DNA of 6,349 bases from Burkholderiales bacterium (lineage in GTDB: Bacteria > Pseudomonadota > Gammaproteobacteria > Burkholderiales > Usitatibacteraceae): NCBI GenBank assembly GCA_014378085.1, contig JACMOJ010000006.1, positions 1 to 6,349 of the forward strand, written 5' to 3'. This document shows positions 5,663-6,349 of this stretch, piece by piece. A program made the translations under genes and the position numbers. Numbering within the stretch: position 1 is the first letter of the stretch; the number at the start of each line of letters is the position of its first letter. Under the pieces are notes generated by a model that was not told the origin of the DNA, did not search any database, and worked only from the letters and a program-made list of their open reading frames with translations.

Positions 5663-6349
5663 TCAGCCGCGACGCTGGCGCTGTTTGAACAGGCCGAATC
5701 CTGCAATAAGCATCGCAAACGCGATCAATGCCCATTCAGATAGGGTGGGTATAGGCACTGGTGGAGCCGTAGTGCAAGTGGGGGGGCGCGTTATCGTATT
5801 TCCCCCACCAAGCGTGATGGTCCCGGTAGGTGCCAGTATTCGGCCGATCATCGTAGCCGCGTTAAGCACTGTTACCGCGTTTGCTGAATCCAAGATCGTA
5901 CCCTTGAAAGTTGTGTTTGCACCAAGCGTGGTTGCGCCGGTGGGTGCCCAGAACACGTTTGACTCGCATGCGCCGCCTGTCACCGCCATCGTTGTGCCGG
6001 CTGCAGTGGTTAGAGTCCCGGTTGGCCTAAAGATATAAACGCCAGCCCCGCTCAGCGTAACGGTCCCCGCAGAGACCCCCATTGCCCCCCCGCTTGAATA
6101 GCAGCCTGGTGGGAAGACGCCTGGTCCTAACCCTCCTCCTAAGTTCACCAAGTTGAGATTAACCGCGCCGCCGCCGAGGGGTGTGCAGGCTTGGCCGTTT
6201 ACCGCCGTCACAGCGTTATCCCGCTCGGTCGTCCGTGCAGCATTACAGGGGACGGCCGTAGTCCCAGTAATTACCGCCGTCGAGGCTCCGGTGTAACAAC
6301 CATCCCCAGTAATCGTGCTTGCCGCCGACGTCAACGTAAGCGCCGTAAC
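5663..6349 (-). CDS. DUF3494 ice-binding-like secreted protein with IPTL-CTERM sorting signal, 5' truncated by the window edge
   Basis: The visible 228 residues are the C-terminal part of an exported Thr/Gly/Ala-rich beta-helix protein of the DUF3494 (ice-binding-like) family. Characteristic segments are PGVFPPGCY (76-84), GTVTLSGAGVYIFRPTGTLTT, NVFWAPTGATTLGANTTFKGTIL (131-153) and IGRILAPTGTITLGGGNTIT, closing with a Pro-Pro-Thr-Cys before a Pro/Thr linker. The end is an IPTL-CTERM signal: IPTLSEWA (200-207), a hydrophobic helix and the basic tail KQRQRRG. Six cysteines (DGCY, VPCN, QACT, PGCY, GACE, PTCT) could form disulfides. The frame is open to the last base, so the signal peptide and probably some tens of residues lie outside. 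A TTG at 6334 is internal, not a start. Many family members occur in mesophiles, so ice binding is not implied; adhesion or a surface role is equally possible. Likely the cargo of the adjacent XrtH. Confidence 0.9.
   Translation of the reverse strand, partial: VTALTLTSAASTITGDGCYTGASTAVITGTTAVPCNAARTTERDNAVTAVNGQACTPLGGGAVNLNLVNLGGGLGPGVFPPGCYSSGGAMGVSAGTVTLSGAGVYIFRPTGTLTTAAGTTMAVTGGACESNVFWAPTGATTLGANTTFKGTILDSANAVTVLNAATMIGRILAPTGTITLGGGNTITRPPTCTTAPPVPIPTLSEWALIAFAMLIAGFGLFKQRQRRG
5666..5752 (-). other. IPTL-CTERM sorting signal (coding segment)
   Basis: These 29 codons form the tripartite exosortase signal: the IPTLSEW motif (bases 5732-5752), a hydrophobic helix (ALIAFAMLIAGFGLF) and the positive tail KQRQRRG just before the stop. 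The consensus for this signal is IPTLxxWG. Here the glycine after tryptophan is alanine. Confidence 0.92.

Noticed and set aside
5685..6038. + strand open frame opposite the DUF3494 gene
   Set aside because: It is the complement of the Thr/Gly/Val-rich beta-helix coding sequence. Repetitive composition keeps it open.

Overview
The window looks like a chromosome segment of a Gram-negative proteobacterium, most likely a betaproteobacterium. The reasons are the lipid A genes lpxA-lpxB followed by rnhB and a SpoU-type RNA methyltransferase gene, an order I know from Burkholderiales and relatives, and an exosortase H / IPTL-CTERM locus, which needs an outer membrane. GC content looks moderate, but I did not compute it. 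No tRNA, rRNA, CRISPR array or insertion sequence was seen.

Left part (1-4361, all + strand): the 3' end of lpxA, complete lpxB, rnhB, and a TrmH/SpoU-family RNA 2'-O-methyltransferase. Then come a YhhQ-type queuosine-precursor transporter and a one-repeat SemiSWEET (PQ-loop) transporter. Spacing is tight: lpxA/lpxB share 1 base, lpxB/rnhB overlap by about 14 bases if the GTG start is right, and yhhQ/SemiSWEET overlap as ATGA. LpxA and LpxB perform the first and fifth steps of lipid A synthesis. RnhB clears RNA from RNA:DNA hybrids. The methyltransferase modifies RNA. Its last ~19 codons are a tandem hexanucleotide repeat (C-N-ATCG, nine exact units).

Right part (4414-6349, all - strand, read right to left): a 5'-truncated gene for a DUF3494 (ice-binding-like) secreted protein ending in an IPTL-CTERM sorting signal, then exosortase H (xrtH), then a polytopic membrane protein overlapping xrtH by 26 bases that fits the exosortase H-associated membrane protein. 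Substrate, processing enzyme and probable accessory protein therefore sit in one apparent operon. The inferred pathway is that the cargo is exported, held in the inner membrane by its C-terminal helix, cut near the IPTL motif by XrtH, and passed to the envelope or surface. The two blocks converge on a 52-base gap at 4362-4413 without a convincing terminator.

The most interesting parts are the compact exosortase H locus with its adjacent cargo and altered sorting motif (IPTLSEWA instead of IPTLxxWG), the hexanucleotide repeat tail of the methyltransferase, and the translationally coupled YhhQ-SemiSWEET pair.
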